From: Bryobacter aggregatus MPL3
GTDB lineage: Bacteria; Acidobacteriota; Terriglobia; Bryobacterales; Bryobacteraceae
Length of the DNA stretch: 64,000 nucleotides
Direction of reading: 5' to 3'
Assembly: GCF_000702445.1 (NCBI RefSeq)
Contig: NZ_JNIF01000003.1
Location: 4,030,001-4,094,000 of the forward strand
Shown: in pieces, positions 61,761 to 64,000 of the stretch
Layout: each line of letters opens with the position of its first letter
How positions within the stretch are numbered: the first letter of the stretch is position 1
The notes under the pieces: generated by a model
Database searches by the model: none
Told to the model about the DNA's origin: nothing
The model's input: the letters and a program-made list of their open reading frames with translations, nothing else
Translations under genes and position numbers: made by a program

Positions 61761-63377
61761 ATGATGACGAGAAGAGGTGTGCTGCCGTTGTTGGCCGCAC
61801 CAGTACTGGCTGCAACGCGCAAGCCGAATGTGATTTTTATCCTGACCGATGACCAGGGCTATGGGGATCTTTCGCTGAACGGGAATCAGCATCTGCAGAC
61901 TCCACATATTGATTCTTTGGCCAAAGATGGAGTTCGGTTTACTCACTTTCATTCGGCGCCGGTTTGCAGTCCGACGCGGTCCTGCCTGCTGACGGGACGT
62001 TACAACTATCGGACCGGGGTGGTGGATACCTATCTCGGCCGGAGCATGATGCATGGGGACGAAGTGACGCTGGCTGAGATGCTGAAGCCCGCGGGTTATA
62101 AGACCGGCATCTTTGGCAAGTGGCATCTGGGGGATAACTATCCGCTTCGCTCGATCGATCAGGGCTTTGAGGACAGCCTGGTGCTGAACGGCGGCGGGCT
62201 GGTGCAGCCGGGAGATGTGCCGGAAGCATTCAGCGGCGTGAGGCCTTCCTACTTTGATCCGGTGCTGAGCCGCAATGGGAAGTGGGAGCCGCAGAAGGGC
62301 TATTGCACCGATATCTACTTTCGCGAGGCGATGCGCTTTATCGATGAGAATCAGGCGAAGCCGTTCTTCTGCTACATCCCGACCAATGCGCCCCATACGC
62401 CGCTTGAGGTGGCTCCGGAACTGGTGGCTCCGTTCTTGAAGATGGCGCTGGATGATGTGACCGCCAAGATCTATGGCATGGTCAAGAACATTGATGACAA
62501 TGTCGGGCTGTTGCTGGCGCATCTGAAGAAGCGGCAACTGGAGCGCGACACCATCGTGGTTTTTATGACCGATAACGGGCCGCAGCAGAAGCGTTTTAAT
62601 GCGGGTCTGCGGGGCTTGAAGACGACGCCCTATGAGGGTGGGGTGAGGGTTCCTTTTCTGATGCGGTGGCCGGGGAAGATTGCTCCGGGGACCGTGGTGG
62701 ATCGGCTGGCCGCGCACATTGACGTTGCTCCGACCTTTCTTGAGATGACGGGTGTGAAGACGAAGTCGAAGATGGATGGGCGGAGTTTGTTGCCGCTGCT
62801 TAGTGCCAAGAAGACGGAGTGGAAGGATCGCGAGATCTTCTTGCAGTGGCATCGCGGGGATGAGCCACGGGCCTTTGAGAATTCGGCGGTTGTGACACAG
62901 CGCTATAAGTTGGTGAACGGTTCTGAGTTGTATGACCTTGAGACCGATCCGGGGGAATCGAAAGACCTCGCCCGGGAGCAGCCGGAGCGTGTGACGAAGT
63001 TACGTGCCGCTTATGAAGTCTGGTTCCGCGATGTTTCTGGGACGCGCGGGTATGCGCCGCCACGGATTGTGTTTGATGGCCAGTCGACCGTGTTGCTGAC
63101 GCGTCAGGATTGGCGCGGACCGAAGGCGACCTGGACGCCAGAGGGACTGGGGCATTGGGAAGTGAAGGTGGAGTCTGCCGGGCCTTATGACGTGTCGCTG
63201 TTGTTTGCTCCTTCGGCTCAATCTCGGGAGTTAGAGGCGTCTTGGTTGGGCAAACATACGCTGAAGCCGGGTCAGAAACGCCTTGATTTGAAGGGGGTTT
63301 CGCTGCCGCTCGGAGAGGCGCGCTTTGAGTGCCATCCGGGGCTGGATTATGCGTGGTTCCGGCGGGCGGGGAGCTAG
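61761..63377 (+). CDS. Exported sulfatase
   Basis: A 538-residue arylsulfatase-family enzyme that hydrolyses sulfate esters. The N-terminus MMTRRGVLPLLAAPVLAATRKPN looks like a secretion signal with a TRRG start resembling a Tat motif. The metal-binding ILTDDQGYGD (28-37) and the CSPTR motif at 69-73 (Cys69 becomes formylglycine) are intact, followed by LLTGRYNYRTG. YKTGIFGKWHLG and FMTDNGPQ are further family blocks. The C-terminal 100 residues are a small beta domain. It may help degrade sulfated polysaccharides; a maturase (FGE or anSME) must be encoded elsewhere. Confidence 0.94.
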   Translation: MMTRRGVLPLLAAPVLAATRKPNVIFILTDDQGYGDLSLNGNQHLQTPHIDSLAKDGVRFTHFHSAPVCSPTRSCLLTGRYNYRTGVVDTYLGRSMMHGDEVTLAEMLKPAGYKTGIFGKWHLGDNYPLRSIDQGFEDSLVLNGGGLVQPGDVPEAFSGVRPSYFDPVLSRNGKWEPQKGYCTDIYFREAMRFIDENQAKPFFCYIPTNAPHTPLEVAPELVAPFLKMALDDVTAKIYGMVKNIDDNVGLLLAHLKKRQLERDTIVVFMTDNGPQQKRFNAGLRGLKTTPYEGGVRVPFLMRWPGKIAPGTVVDRLAAHIDVAPTFLEMTGVKTKSKMDGRSLLPLLSAKKTEWKDREIFLQWHRGDEPRAFENSAVVTQRYKLVNGSELYDLETDPGESKDLAREQPERVTKLRAAYEVWFRDVSGTRGYAPPRIVFDGQSTVLLTRQDWRGPKATWTPEGLGHWEVKVESAGPYDVSLLFAPSAQSRELEASWLGKHTLKPGQKRLDLKGVSLPLGEARFECHPGLDYAWFRRAGS

Positions 63378-63384
63378 GCGGTAC

Positions 63385-64000
63385 TTACCGTTCCATGTGC
63401 TGGAGCAGGCGTTGTGCTAGATCCCGTAGTTCGGTATCTTTGGTCCGAAGCTGCAGTTCTCGAATCTTGGGCGTGACTCGTTTGGTTATTGATGGTGCGA
63501 ATAGTTCCAGTGTTCGCACTGCTTCTTTAACCACATTTGAATCGCTGTCGTCTAATGCAGCTATGGCGGCCGTTGCGTAGCGAGGTTGCCGCAATTGTTG
63601 CCGGTAGATTGTGTTGAGCGCAGCAAGCTTAAGTTCAGGTCGAGGGGCAGTAGTCACCATGCTGTCCAAGAGTGTCGCCGCTTGTTCATTGGTTGCCGCG
63701 AGTCGCCCCAATCCGGAGACAGCGGCGACCGCTGTGCGGGCGTCCTCGTTCTCCGTAGCGTTTCTAAGTGGCTCCATAAAAATGACAGGAATGCTGGGTT
63801 GAAGTGCCGAAATGGTGAGTGCAGCGTTGTAGCGGACCCGGAGATGCGGGTCGTTCAATTGCTTCATCAAAATAGGAAACCACTCCTCCAATGCCAGCGC
63901 GCTATCTTTCCTACCGAAAGATACGGTGTAGAGAAATCCAGAAGCTTGGAGTCGGATTTTCTCATTTCGGTTGAACTGAGGAAGAAGATCCTTGAGCTCT
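63385..64000 (-). CDS. HEAT-repeat protein, 5' end cut by window
   Basis: The C-terminal 205 codons of a helical-repeat protein; the frame is open to base 64000. Repeats of about 31-38 residues, each two helices, are visible: ALEEWFPILMKQLNDPHLRVRYNAALTISAL, ATENEDARTAVAAVSGLGRLAA, PELKLAALNTIYRQQL and ATAAIAALDDSDSNVVKEAVRTLELFAP. HEAT proteins act as protein-binding scaffolds. No catalytic domain is in the visible part. The stop lies 7 bp from the convergent sulfatase stop. Confidence 0.85.
   Translation of the reverse strand, partial: ELKDLLPQFNRNEKIRLQASGFLYTVSFGRKDSALALEEWFPILMKQLNDPHLRVRYNAALTISALQPSIPVIFMEPLRNATENEDARTAVAAVSGLGRLAATNEQAATLLDSMVTTAPRPELKLAALNTIYRQQLRQPRYATAAIAALDDSDSNVVKEAVRTLELFAPSITKRVTPKIRELQLRTKDTELRDLAQRLLQHMER

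Noticed and set aside
59481-62852. A minus-strand frame extending RNase R by some 370 residues
   Set aside because: The extension is antisense to the sulfatase gene, whose motifs are complete; RNase R has its normal length when started at 61739.
1-64000. Defence system, CRISPR array, prophage or insertion sequence
   Set aside because: No transposase, integrase, phage structural gene, cas gene or spaced repeat array was found; Uma2 is the only nuclease-like gene and stands alone.

Overview
The window reads as chromosomal DNA of an acidobacterium, most likely of the Solibacter/Bryobacter group. This is inferred from four things: GC-rich coding sequence, large ADOP-type (MacB/FtsX) permeases, a secreted cyclophilin ending in the Soli_cterm (TIGR03437) domain, and the N-terminal remnant of an Oar-type TonB receptor with a carboxypeptidase-regulatory domain. 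I saw no rRNA, tRNA, CRISPR array, insertion sequence or prophage. Coding density is very high, and many genes are joined by ATGA or GTGA overlaps.

Layout. 1-1673: aromatic amino-acid operon (trpA 3' part, aroQ chorismate mutase, prephenate dehydrogenase). 1832-5716: glucarate-dehydratase-like enolase, ArsR regulator, SDR, GNAT and LysR regulator, with clear palindromic operators. 5746-14903: ADOP permease, secreted beta-propeller/phosphoesterase, decayed TonB-receptor remnant, PiT phosphate transporter, DUF2239 gene with a doubled operator, a conserved unknown protein, and an epimerase. 15037-21380: exported HExxH/TPR protein, GAF-ANTAR regulator, YheT-type hydrolase, two FtsX permeases without an ATPase, Uma2, Nudix. 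21424-33584: FAD oxidoreductase, IscU/NifU-like scaffold, M20 peptidase, dnaG, rpoD, an unknown helical protein, lytic transglycosylase, aminotransferase, small unknown. 33590-37104: cyclophilin-Soli_cterm, then an NmrA-TetR-SDR operon whose SDR is a pseudogene.

37274-46256: a complete-looking cytochrome c maturation (System I) operon in the order ccmE, ccmF, ccmH-like, short ccmI-like, unknown membrane-anchored protein, ccmA, ccmB, ccmC, ccmD. It is followed with minimal spacing by a RspA/ManD-like enolase and an MscS channel. CcmE carries Cys-xxx-Tyr in place of His-xxx-Tyr, and the CcmH-like protein has an unusual five-cysteine cluster. No CcmG is present. This is the most interesting locus in the window.

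46204-64000: exported LPMO-like protein with a predicted N-terminal histidine, small outer-membrane barrel, DinB protein, Tat-exported HisC-like aminotransferase, half-length ADOP permease, SRPBCC protein, the pepP-accB-accC-membrane glycosyltransferase-like operon, a proline-rich PEP-CTERM protein, the rnr-yyaL-tpx operon, a sulfatase, and a HEAT-repeat protein cut by the window end.

Most genes are ordinary housekeeping or envelope functions. The novelty lies in the ccm variant, the small self-contained operator/regulator modules, the copper-oxygenase-like protein, exported versions of normally cytoplasmic enzymes, and two gene remnants. No database search was possible; family names rest on recognised motifs and overall sequence character.
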